Shown in pieces: positions 17,293-24,264 of a stretch of DNA of 35,802 nucleotides. The position numbers were made by a program, and so were the translations under genes. Location: the NCBI GenBank assembly GCA_902783775.1, contig CACZSI010000070.1, forward strand, positions 1-35,802, in the 5' to 3' direction. Origin of the DNA: an uncultured Lachnospiraceae bacterium (GTDB lineage Bacteria; Bacillota; Clostridia; Lachnospirales; Lachnospiraceae). The stretch's first letter is position 1; each line of letters opens with the position of its first letter. The notes below the pieces were generated by a model, which was not told the DNA's origin, ran no database searches, and worked only from the letters and a program-made list of their open reading frames with translations.

Positions 17293-17594
17293 GTTTTCCT
17301 CCTAATATCATAATATAGTCCACACTTATTATATATCAATCAATAAAATCTCCTATTTATTGACAAAAGTATACAGAACGCGACATTACAATTATAACCC
17401 TAACACCCCTATTTATCAAGTTTTCTAATACTATTTGACCTCTATTTTTCTGATAGTAAAAGTTATTTTGTATTTTTGTACAAAAAAAATATCCCACATC
17501 CATCTATAAGCCACAATAATTATGTAAAAGTTACAATATTTTTATTTTGGTAGTAGATTTCTAGCAAACACTACTATATTGTGTTATACTTATT
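17293..17594. other. AT-rich intergenic region between serS and the kinase-like gene
   Basis: This gap between divergent genes holds a minus-strand TATAAT (17333-17328) suitable for serS but with no good -35, and a small inverted repeat TCAATAAA/TTTATTGA (17340-17347, 17356-17363) over the expected -35. A 14-bp palindrome TTTTTGTACAAAAA is at 17473-17486, a 13-mer ATAATTATGTAAA at 17516-17528 recurs elsewhere (see findings), and a possible plus-strand TATACT lies at 17585-17590. There is no convincing ORF or T-box. Confidence 0.5.
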
Positions 17595-17643
17595 TTGGCT
17601 GTAATTATATGCAATGTATAATAATTTTCATTGCATATAATTA
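17595..17643 (+). promoter_or_regulatory. Promoter overlapped by a 15-bp inverted repeat
   Basis: TTGGCT (17595-17600), a 16-base spacer and a perfect TATAAT (17617-17622) lie ahead of the kinase-like gene. The arms TAATTATATGCAATG (17602-17616) and its exact complement (17629-17643) flank the -10, one arm filling the spacer and the other covering the expected start site. This is a good shape for a repressor operator. If transcription starts at the upstream TATACT (17585-17590) instead, the repeat would form an RNA hairpin in the leader. Confidence 0.6.
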
Positions 17644-17675
17644 ATTTTAAAAATAAAAAAAATGGAGTGATAAGT

Positions 17676-18416
17676 ATGGATTTGACATTGATTAATGAAA
17701 GAAGAAATAATTCAATTTTTACAGACGGTAAAAAGACATTTAAAATTTTTAATAAAGGCTATAAAAAAACTGACGTATTTTTAGAAAGTTATATTACTTC
17801 TATTATGGAAGAAGATAAAATAAATGTTCCTAAAATAAAGGAAGTTTATAAAAAAGATAATCAGTGGACTTTCGAGTTCCAGAAAATTGAGGGTGAATCA
17901 CTTTACACTAAAATCCAGAATGATCCGGATAATATCGATGAATATCTAGATTTATTTGTTAAAATTCAGACTGACATTCATAAACATAAAGCCCCTCAGT
18001 TACCTATCCAGAAGGAAAAATTAACTAACTATATTAAGCTATCTAACCTAGATAAGACTTTAAAAGATGATATTTTAGATATGCTAAATGCATCTCCTAA
18101 ACATAAAAAAGTTTGTCATGGTAACTTAACACCTCACAATGTTTACATTAACGATGAGGGAGAACCATTTATCCTAGATTGGAACCATGCTTCACAGGGA
18201 AATGCCAGTGCCGATGTAGCTAGAACATTTTTATGGATTCAGATAAACATGCCACAGTATGCTGATTCATATCTTCAGAAATTCTGTGATGCTACAAACA
18301 CAACTTCTAGATATGTAAAAAACTGGATTCCAATTGTAGCTGCAGCTAGATTATCAAAGAACATTCCAGAAGAAATGAGATTTTTAACAAGTCTAATTTC
18401 TGTAATTGAATATTAA
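17676..18416 (+). CDS. APH/choline-kinase-fold protein with altered catalytic loop
   Basis: The 246-aa protein has the layout of the aminoglycoside-phosphotransferase/choline-kinase family. It has an N-lobe with a likely ATP-anchoring Lys (K23 in F-K-I-F) and a Glu (E38), a hinge near Q69-E72, and a C-lobe catalytic loop C-H-G-N-L-T-P-H-N (147-155) followed by F-I-L-D-W-N-H-A-S-Q-G-N-A-S-A-D (165-180). The usual loop is H-G-D-x5-N; here the catalytic Asp is Asn (N150), while N155 and the metal-binding D168 remain. It may be a weak kinase or a pseudokinase. The frame is open from 17631, but the ATG at 17676 has a GGAGTGA site, and the earlier codon falls in the inverted repeat. It stands alone with its own promoter and terminator. 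Substrate unknown. Confidence 0.8.
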   Translation: MDLTLINERRNNSIFTDGKKTFKIFNKGYKKTDVFLESYITSIMEEDKINVPKIKEVYKKDNQWTFEFQKIEGESLYTKIQNDPDNIDEYLDLFVKIQTDIHKHKAPQLPIQKEKLTNYIKLSNLDKTLKDDILDMLNASPKHKKVCHGNLTPHNVYINDEGEPFILDWNHASQGNASADVARTFLWIQINMPQYADSYLQKFCDATNTTSRYVKNWIPIVAAARLSKNIPEEMRFLTSLISVIEY

Positions 18417-18420
18417 AATA

Positions 18421-18470
18421 AAAAAATCTAATTGAACTCTTCATATTGAAGTAATTCAATTAGATTTTTT
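18421..18470. terminator. Bidirectional terminator after the kinase-like gene
   Basis: A perfect 16-bp stem (AAAAAATCTAATTGAA at 18421-18436, complement at 18455-18470) has an 18-base loop that itself can pair (CTTCA/TGAAG). It lies between convergent genes. Confidence 0.85.
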
Positions 18471-18471
18471 A

Positions 18472-18927
18472 TTACATATTTTTAGCCTTACTTAGAGCTT
18501 CCTTTTCTTCCTCACCTAAAGTTGAGTAAGCTTCACCCTTAATAATCTCTTTAATATAAGTATAACTACTATTTCTACCATGCATTGTGTTTAATATAAA
18601 TCCAGTATCATTGTCATCTAATAAACAAACTACAAAACTTAAATTTCCACCCATTTCCTTAAAAGCATCATACTTAACAATACCTAACTTATGGAAAGTA
18701 GAAGTTAAATTTCCCAATGCCTGGTTGATTCTATTTTCCGTCTCTTCAGTACTCTTCTTTAATTCTTCCATCTGATCAAAGCTTTCCTGAATAGCATCAT
18801 GAAGATTTTCAGCATTCTTCCCCTTCATAAAATTCTCATATTTTTTATTTAATTTACTATAATTAATTCTAACATCAATATATAGAAAAACTAAAATAAA
18901 TAACAGAGCGCAAACTACATATATCAT
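18472..18927 (-). CDS. DUF4446 family protein
   Basis: Function unknown. The 151-aa protein has one N-terminal membrane helix (residues 1-18), a coiled-coil-like charged region (about 20-75), and the conserved DUF4446 core: F-H-K-L-G-I-V-K-Y-D-A-F-K-E-M-G-G-N-L-S-F-V, the following C-L-L-D-D-N-D-T-G-F-I-L-N, and S-S-Y-T-Y-I-K-E-I. The family is commonly found just after parB in Firmicutes, as here (32-base gap). That suggests a role connected with the chromosome-partition operon or simply co-expression; no reaction can be assigned. It is the last gene before a terminator. Confidence 0.88.
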   Translation of the reverse strand: MIYVVCALLFILVFLYIDVRINYSKLNKKYENFMKGKNAENLHDAIQESFDQMEELKKSTEETENRINQALGNLTSTFHKLGIVKYDAFKEMGGNLSFVVCLLDDNDTGFILNTMHGRNSSYTYIKEIIKGEAYSTLGEEEKEALSKAKNM

Positions 18928-18959
18928 ATCTCAATTGGCTAAAAGCCACTCCTCTCTAC

Positions 18960-19883
18960 TTATTTTATACTATTTATTAAACCTATTAATCTATCAAGTT
19001 CATCCGGTGAGTAATATTCAATTTCAATCTTACCCTTGCCACCCTTCTTATGATTAATAGTAACCTTAGTTCCTAAAACACTCTTAAGATTTTCATTAAT
19101 CTTATCATAAATAATATCCTCGCTAGTAGGAACATCAATCTTAGCTTGCTTAGGATTCAATATTGCCTTAACTAATTTCTCAGTTTCTCTAACACTAAGA
19201 TTTTTCTCAACTACCTCTCTGGCAGTTTTAATCTGCAATTCCTCTAACTCTAAAGCTAGTAAAGCTCTGGCATGACCCATTGAAATTTCTTCATTAATAA
19301 TCATCTCCTGAACTTCATCTGCTAATTTTAATAATCTCATAGAGTTAGTAATAGCTGTTCTAGACTTAGATAGTCTCTTAGCTAACTCATCCTGCTTAAG
19401 ACTAAACTCATCAATTAATTTTTTATAAGCTTTAGCTTCTTCAATAGCATTTAAGTCTTTTCTCTGAATATTTTCTATTAAGGCAATTTCCATAACCTCT
19501 CTATTAGAATATTCTTTAATAATAACCGGCACTTCTTTAATCTTAGCTAACTTAGCTGCACGCCATCTTCTCTCACCTGCTACGATTTCATAATAATCAT
19601 CTTTTTTCTGAACAACAATAGGCTGAATCAAACCATACTGTTTAATAGAATTAGATAATTCCTCTAGTGCTTCTTTATCAAACTTTTTACGAGGCTGATC
19701 TCTGTTAGGTTCAATATCAGAAATTTTTAAAATAGTTTCCGTGGGAACCTTAACCTCCTTAATAACTTCTTTAACTTCTACCTTTTTAGATGACTTTTTA
19801 GTTTTAGAACTAGTTTCTTCCTTATCCTCTGCCGGTGGAATTAAAGAATCAATTCCTCTTCCTAATCCTTTTCTCTTTGCCAT
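18960..19883 (-). CDS. parB: Chromosome partitioning protein ParB (Spo0J)
   Basis: ParB is a CTP-dependent DNA clamp that loads at parS and spreads along the origin region, recruiting SMC and stimulating ParA. The 307-aa protein has the N-terminal ParA-activating peptide R-K-G-L-G-R-G-I-D (4-12), an acidic/Lys-rich linker, the CTP-binding blocks G-E-R-R-W-R-A (103-109) and E-N-I-Q-R (137-141), and a helix-turn-helix region (S-K-S-R-T-A-I-T-N-S-M-R-L and M-G-H-A-R-A-L-L-A-L). A dimerising C-terminal domain ends the protein. All key residues are in place. Two perfect parS sites lie 1.1-1.3 kb upstream. Confidence 0.96.
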   Translation of the reverse strand: MAKRKGLGRGIDSLIPPAEDKEETSSKTKKSSKKVEVKEVIKEVKVPTETILKISDIEPNRDQPRKKFDKEALEELSNSIKQYGLIQPIVVQKKDDYYEIVAGERRWRAAKLAKIKEVPVIIKEYSNREVMEIALIENIQRKDLNAIEEAKAYKKLIDEFSLKQDELAKRLSKSRTAITNSMRLLKLADEVQEMIINEEISMGHARALLALELEELQIKTAREVVEKNLSVRETEKLVKAILNPKQAKIDVPTSEDIIYDKINENLKSVLGTKVTINHKKGGKGKIEIEYYSPDELDRLIGLINSIK

Positions 19884-19905
19884 TATACTTACCTTTCTAA
19901 ATTAG

Positions 19906-19939
19906 ATATAATTATGTTAACCAGTTTACATAATTATAT
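19906..19939. repeat. 12-bp inverted repeat between parA and parB
   Basis: The arms ATATAATTATGT (19906-19917) and ACATAATTATAT (19928-19939) are perfect complements around a 10-base loop that can pair further (TAA/TTT around CCAG with one mismatch). The right arm touches the parA stop codon. There is no U-run on the minus strand, so it is not a normal terminator. It may be an operator, a processing site or a stability hairpin. Confidence 0.6.
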
Positions 19940-20700
19940 TATTTTTTCTTAATAACTTCCTTAGCTAATTTGTCATATGCCACTGCTCCAGCTGATTTAG
20001 CATCATACATATTAATAGGATATCCGTAACTAGGGGCTTCAGCTAACCTAACATTTCTAGGAATAACTGTGTCATAAATATTTAAATGAATATTAGACTT
20101 AACATTATCCACTACTTCATTTGATAAATTAGTTCTAGAATCATACATAGTAAATACAATTCCATCTATTTCTAAATTAGAATTAATTCTATCTTTAATT
20201 AAATTAATAGTATGAACTAACTGTGATAATCCTTCTAGAGCATAGTACTCACACTGTATAGGTACAATTACTGAATCTGCAGCCACCATGGCATTAACAG
20301 TAAGAATATTAAGAGATGGAGGACAATCGATAATTATAAAGTCATATTCATCCTTAACTTCGTTTAAACTGTCTTTTAAAATATATTCCCTCTTATCTAC
20401 TCCAATTAAGTCAATCTCTGCACCTGATAAATTCACATTAGAAGGAACAATATTTAGATTATCTACTATACTATTTGTAATACATTCTTTTAATTCTTTC
20501 TCTCCTAAAAACATCTCATATACAGTGTTTTCAAGATTCTGTTTTATAATTCCCACTCCGCTAGTAGCGTTACCCTGTGGATCAATGTCTACCAAAAGAA
20601 CTTTCTTTCCACTCATAGCAATACTAGAAGATAGATTAATAGAAGTAGTTGTTTTACCAACTCCACCTTTCTGATTCGCGATAGCTATTATTTTTCCCAT
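19939..20700 (-). CDS. parA: Chromosome partitioning ATPase ParA (Soj)
   Basis: ParA is a dimerising, DNA-binding ATPase that works with ParB in origin segregation and, in Bacillus, also regulates DnaA. The 253-aa length is normal for chromosomal Soj. The deviant Walker A K-G-G-V-G-K-T-T (11-18) has the signature Lys K11, Walker A' is D-x-D-P-Q-G-N-A-T, and Walker B is I-I-I-D-C-P-P-S near residue 124. The C-terminal segment I-P-R-N-V-R-L-A-E-A-P-S-Y-G is typical. A promoter and an upstream terminator suggest that parA-parB-DUF4446 is its own transcription unit. Confidence 0.96.
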   Translation of the reverse strand: MGKIIAIANQKGGVGKTTTSINLSSSIAMSGKKVLLVDIDPQGNATSGVGIIKQNLENTVYEMFLGEKELKECITNSIVDNLNIVPSNVNLSGAEIDLIGVDKREYILKDSLNEVKDEYDFIIIDCPPSLNILTVNAMVAADSVIVPIQCEYYALEGLSQLVHTINLIKDRINSNLEIDGIVFTMYDSRTNLSNEVVDNVKSNIHLNIYDTVIPRNVRLAEAPSYGYPINMYDAKSAGAVAYDKLAKEVIKKK

Positions 20701-20748
20701 TTTAATTTCCTTTCTAAATGATTTCCCTGCTTAATTCTATCATATATA

Positions 20749-20778
20749 AATATATATTTCTATACATTCTAAAGTCAA
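20749..20778 (-). promoter_or_regulatory. Probable parA promoter
   Basis: Minus strand TTGACT (20778-20773), 18-base spacer, TATATT (20754-20749). It sits just after the terminator at 20783-20815, which fits a fresh start for the parA operon. Confidence 0.5.
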
Positions 20779-20782
20779 AATT

Positions 20783-20815
20783 AAAAAAGATGGATAATTT
20801 ATATCCATCTTTTTT
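20783..20815 (-). terminator. Terminator of the rsmG transcript
   Basis: A perfect 14-bp stem (AAAAAAGATGGATA at 20783-20796, complement at 20802-20815) has a 5-base loop and a U-run on the minus strand. It lies 5 bases after the stop codon of the parS-bearing gene. Confidence 0.85.
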
Positions 20816-20820
20816 AATAA

Positions 20821-21507
20821 TTATATTTCTTCATTTAATTCATCATATTCTGAATCATACTCTGAATCATATTCTGTTTCATATTCTTCTGCTATTTCTT
20901 CTGTATTCTCAGAAGCTAACTTAGATAATCTATTAATATCATTGATAATATTAATTAATTCTAACTTAGTTCTGTATCCATCAGTCTCTGCTATTCTGGC
21001 ACAGAATTTTAATCTCTCAAAGAATGTTTCACGTGAAACATCTATATAATTATTCTTTATTTCTGTGAATTCATCGCTAATCCTGCTATTATCGAGATAA
21101 TCACTCACCTTAATGTCTAAAAAACCGTTAGAATCCTTATAATTACTGTTAATACTCGTGGAACCATTAAATGTTTCACGTGAAACATCATTATTATATT
21201 CATCTAAACATTCTTTAATAATATTAAATTCTTTAGTAGTAATAGAAATAACTTTTTCACATTCTTTATTATCTAAAACCACAGCAGCGATTTGTTTGTT
21301 AATTCTTTCTATTTCTTTATTGTTATAAGTTCTAGTATTCTTATTAACAGAAAATAATTCTGTAGCTTCATCTTTCTTTTCAGATAATTCTTTTATTTCA
21401 TTATTCAACTCAATTATTTTAAGCTGATTTATTTCAATCTGTTTTTCATTACTATCAATTATATTTTTTAATATATTAGATCTACTTAATAAATATTTTT
21501 TAATCAT
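20821..21507 (-). CDS. Unknown coiled-coil protein whose gene carries two parS sites
   Basis: I do not recognise this 228-aa protein. It begins with a coiled-coil helix rich in Lys/Glu/Asn (about residues 10-50 and 65-105), then a middle part with two copies of the peptide D-V-S-R-E-T-F (about 107-113 and 156-162), a short helical domain (about 164-200), and a strongly acidic tail made of Y-D-S-E repeats. The two D-V-S-R-E-T-F peptides are simply what a 16-bp parS site encodes in this frame. It has no membrane helix and no helix-turn-helix that I can see. The gene sits between rsmG and parA, where Bacillus subtilis has noc, and follows rsmG by 12 bases with an AGAGG site. It could be a ParB-associated factor, or mainly a vehicle for parS. 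Confidence 0.75.
   Translation of the reverse strand: MIKKYLLSRSNILKNIIDSNEKQIEINQLKIIELNNEIKELSEKKDEATELFSVNKNTRTYNNKEIERINKQIAAVVLDNKECEKVISITTKEFNIIKECLDEYNNDVSRETFNGSTSINSNYKDSNGFLDIKVSDYLDNSRISDEFTEIKNNYIDVSRETFFERLKFCARIAETDGYRTKLELINIINDINRLSKLASENTEEIAEEYETEYDSEYDSEYDELNEEI
20843..20890. repeat. Four 12-bp tandem repeats in the acidic tail
   Basis: The units TCATATTCTGAA, TCATACTCTGAA, TCATATTCTGTT and TCATATTCTTCT (plus strand) run without gaps. On the minus strand they encode the Y-D-S-E and E-T-E-Y series at the C terminus of the parS-bearing gene. Unit number could vary between strains. Confidence 0.8.
21025..21040. promoter_or_regulatory. parS site 1 (ParB binding)
   Basis: TGTTTCACGTGAAACA is a perfect 16-bp palindrome and an exact match to the Bacillus-type parS consensus. 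It lies inside the coiled-coil gene, 1.1 kb from parB and about 8 kb from the dnaA region. Confidence 0.95.
21172..21187. promoter_or_regulatory. parS site 2 (ParB binding)
   Basis: This is a second exact copy of TGTTTCACGTGAAACA, 147 bp (49 codons) from site 1 and in the same reading frame, so both encode V-S-R-E-T. A close pair should favour ParB loading and spreading. Confidence 0.95.
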
Positions 21508-21519
21508 ATTATCCTCTCA

Positions 21520-22245
21520 CTATTTTTTTAAAGGTTTTCTATTTGGAGTTCCAGCTTTTCTAGGATAAGCTTTAGGTGTATTATTTATTTTCTTAATATT
21601 AATAAATATTCTATCAATATCAGATTCTGGAAGATGTTCCTCTTCTTTTGAAATAATTTCTCCACCTAATACTTTAATAGCATACTTAGCACTTTCGATT
21701 TCTTCATCGCTAAATGATGACTTATAGCTAATAAACTTTCCATCTACTTTTACAAAAGGAATACAATACTCTGATAAAGTACATAGATTAGCTACAGCTC
21801 TAGAAACACATACATCATATTTTTCTCTATGATTCTTATCTCTAGCTACATCTTCAGCTCTTCCATGAACTAATGTAATCTTTTCTAATTTTAATTCATC
21901 TATTACTTCTTTAATAAAATTTAATCTTTTATTTAATGAATCAACTAAAGTTATATTTAATTCTGGAAAAATAATCTTTAATGGAATACCTGGAAAACCT
22001 GCTCCAGTACCTACATCTATTAAACTATCTATCTTGTTAAAATCAAAAACTTTAACTGAAAGTATACTATCAATAAAATGTTTGATTATAACTTCGTCTT
22101 CATCTACTATCGCTGTGAGATTCATCACTTTATTTTTTTCAACTAACATTTCATAATATTTATAAAACTGATCAATTTGTAAATCAGTTAATTCTATATT
22201 AATTTCATTAGCTGCCTTCTTTAATAACTCTTTTCCATGACGCAT
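21520..22245 (-). CDS. rsmG: 16S rRNA (guanine-527-N7)-methyltransferase RsmG (GidB)
   Basis: RsmG makes m7G527 in 16S rRNA near the streptomycin site. The 241-aa length is normal. The SAM-binding motif D-V-G-T-G-A-G-F-P-G-I-P-L-K is at about residues 77-90, and C-V-S-R-A-V-A near 139 holds the conserved Arg-Ala segment. The C-terminal tail is very basic (R-K-A-G-T-P-N-R-K-P-L-K-K), typical of Firmicutes copies. An AGAGG site precedes the ATG. A terminator between mnmG and rsmG suggests a separate transcript or attenuated read-through. Confidence 0.95.
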   Translation of the reverse strand: MRHGKELLKKAANEINIELTDLQIDQFYKYYEMLVEKNKVMNLTAIVDEDEVIIKHFIDSILSVKVFDFNKIDSLIDVGTGAGFPGIPLKIIFPELNITLVDSLNKRLNFIKEVIDELKLEKITLVHGRAEDVARDKNHREKYDVCVSRAVANLCTLSEYCIPFVKVDGKFISYKSSFSDEEIESAKYAIKVLGGEIISKEEEHLPESDIDRIFINIKKINNTPKAYPRKAGTPNRKPLKK

Positions 22246-22314
22246 AATATTACCTCTATTTAGTTTATATAATATTTGTTTACATAATTATTTATATTAA
22301 ATTCCATATAAAAT

Positions 22315-22351
22315 AAAAAATAAAATTAACCTAACATTAATTTTATTTTTT
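22315..22351 (-). terminator. Possible terminator between mnmG and rsmG
   Basis: A perfect but A/T-only 15-bp stem (AAAAAATAAAATTAA at 22315-22329, complement at 22337-22351) has a 7-base loop and a U-rich side on the minus strand, 16 bases after mnmG. The lack of G-C pairs makes it less certain. Confidence 0.6.
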
Positions 22352-22366
22352 ATCTTAATCTATAAT

Positions 22367-24247
22367 CTAGTTAGAACCTTTCTGTTTCATATAAATTAAT
22401 AAAACAGAAATATCCGCAGGAGATACACCTGATATTCTAGATGCCTGTCCTATATTAATTGGTCTATATAATTCTAATTTCTGTCTGGCTTCATTTCTCA
22501 AACTAGAAACTAATGAATAATCAAAATCACTAGGAATCTTTTTACTTTCTAGCTTTTTAAAATTTTCCACCTGTTTTTTCTGTCTTTCAATATAACCCTT
22601 ATATTTAATTTCAATACTAATCTGCTCACAGATATCATCATTGAATTTTTCTCTATCAGGATCTAACTCTTTTATTTTCTCATAATCTAATTCCGGTCTT
22701 CTAATTAACTCGTCTAAACTAACAGCTGTCTTTAAAGAAGTACTTCCTAACTTTTCTAAAATTTCCTGAACCTTCTTATTAGCTCCAACCTTAATCTTAG
22801 ATAATCTCTCGATTTCATTGTCAATGATAATTCTCTTATTGACCACATAATCATATCTTTCCTTTGGAACTAAACCTATTTCATATCCCAATGGAGTCAA
22901 TCTTAAATCAGCATTATCCTGTCTTAACAACAAACGATATTCTGATCTAGAAGTCATCATTCTATATGGTTCATGACTTTCTTTTGTAACTAAGTCATCA
23001 ATTAAAACTCCGATATATCCAGTAGCTCTGTCAATTACAATAGGATCTTCATTTTTAACAAATCTAGCTGCATTTATTCCAGCCATTAATCCCTGAGCTG
23101 CAGCCTCCTCATAACCTGAACTTCCATTAAACTGACCGGCAGAAAATAGGCCTTCAATATTTTTTATCTGAAGACTTGGTAATAACTGACCATACTCAAT
23201 ACAGTCATATTCAATAGCATAGGCATTTCTTACTATCTTAACATTTTCTAACCCTGGAACAGTTTTATACATTTCATATTGCACATCCTCAGGAAGTGAA
23301 GATGACATTCCACCTAAATACATTTCATTAGTATAAAGTCCCTCAGGTTCAATAAATACCTGATGTCTATTTTTATCTGCAAACTTCATTACTTTATCTT
23401 CTATAGAAGGACAATATCTAGGACCGGTACCCTCTATCATTCCTGAAAATAGTGGTGAGCGATCTATATTATCCCTAATTATCTCATGAGTTTTTTCTGT
23501 AGTATAAGTTAGCCAACATGAAATCTGTTCCTTTTGAATTTCATCCGGATTAGTACTAAATGAAAATGGAACTATTCTCTCGTCACCAAACTGCTCTTCC
23601 ATCTTTGAAAAATCAATACTTCTTTTATCTACTCTAGCAGGTGTACCTGTTTTAAATCTTCTAATCTTAATACCTAAATCAAGTAAAGACTTAGTCAATT
23701 CATTGGCAGCCATAAGTCCATTAGGACCTGTGTGCTGACAAACATCACCATAAATACACTTACCATTTAGGTAAACACCGGTAGCTAACACAACTGCATT
23801 GGCATAGTATGTTGCACCAGAAGAAGTTTTAACTCCAATAACTTTATTATCCTCAGTTAAAATTTCAGAAACTTCACCCTGTCTTATTGTTAAATTATCA
23901 GTATTTTCCAATGTAAATCTCATCTGTCTGGTATAATCCTGCTTATCCGCCTGAGCTCTCAAGCTGTGGACTGCAGGTCCCTTAGATTTATTTAACATCT
24001 TAGACTGAATAAAAGTCTTATCTATATTTTTTCCCATTTCACCGCCGAGAGCATCTATTTCTCTAACTAAATGTCCCTTTGATGTTCCTCCAATATTAGG
24101 ATTACATGGCATCATAGCAATACTATCAACGCTAACAGTAAAAACAATTGTATTTAAACCTAGTCTGGCACTGGCTAAAGCTGCTTCACATCCGGCATGT
24201 CCTGCACCAACTATTACAACATCATAAGTTTCCTCTAATAATTTCAA
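22367..24247 (-). CDS. mnmG: tRNA uridine-5-carboxymethylaminomethyl modification enzyme MnmG (GidA)
   Basis: MnmG works with MnmE to add the cmnm5 (or nm5) group to U34 of tRNAs that read A/G-ending codons, using FAD and NADH. The 626-aa protein has the FAD motif [10 protein letters not shown] (14-23), the long insert [11 protein letters not shown] near 280, the block [17 protein letters not shown] near 305, and the conserved [10 protein letters not shown] segment near 375. The C-terminal helical domain that docks MnmE ends in G-x-S-P-A-D-I-S-V-L. It follows mnmE by 17 bases, the usual arrangement. Confidence 0.97.
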   Translation of the reverse strand: MKLLEETYDVVIVGAGHAGCEAALASARLGLNTIVFTVSVDSIAMMPCNPNIGGTSKGHLVREIDALGGEMGKNIDKTFIQSKMLNKSKGPAVHSLRAQADKQDYTRQMRFTLENTDNLTIRQGEVSEILTEDNKVIGVKTSSGATYYANAVVLATGVYLNGKCIYGDVCQHTGPNGLMAANELTKSLLDLGIKIRRFKTGTPARVDKRSIDFSKMEEQFGDERIVPFSFSTNPDEIQKEQISCWLTYTTEKTHEIIRDNIDRSPLFSGMIEGTGPRYCPSIEDKVMKFADKNRHQVFIEPEGLYTNEMYLGGMSSSLPEDVQYEMYKTVPGLENVKIVRNAYAIEYDCIEYGQLLPSLQIKNIEGLFSAGQFNGSSGYEEAAAQGLMAGINAARFVKNEDPIVIDRATGYIGVLIDDLVTKESHEPYRMMTSRSEYRLLLRQDNADLRLTPLGYEIGLVPKERYDYVVNKRIIIDNEIERLSKIKVGANKKVQEILEKLGSTSLKTAVSLDELIRRPELDYEKIKELDPDREKFNDDICEQISIEIKYKGYIERQKKQVENFKKLESKKIPSDFDYSLVSSLRNEARQKLELYRPINIGQASRISGVSPADISVLLIYMKQKGSN

Positions 24248-24264
24248 AACTTCCTCCTAAAAAA

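Noticed and set aside
17293-17594. T-box riboswitch upstream of serS
   Set aside because: Many Firmicutes serS genes have one, but the conserved antiterminator box (AGGGTGGNACC type) is not found on the minus strand here, and no terminator hairpin precedes the start.
20288-20674. Open frames antisense to parA and similar antisense frames in serS, mnmE, yidC and dnaN
   Set aside because: They mirror conserved genes on the other strand, lack ribosome sites and have no recognisable protein features.
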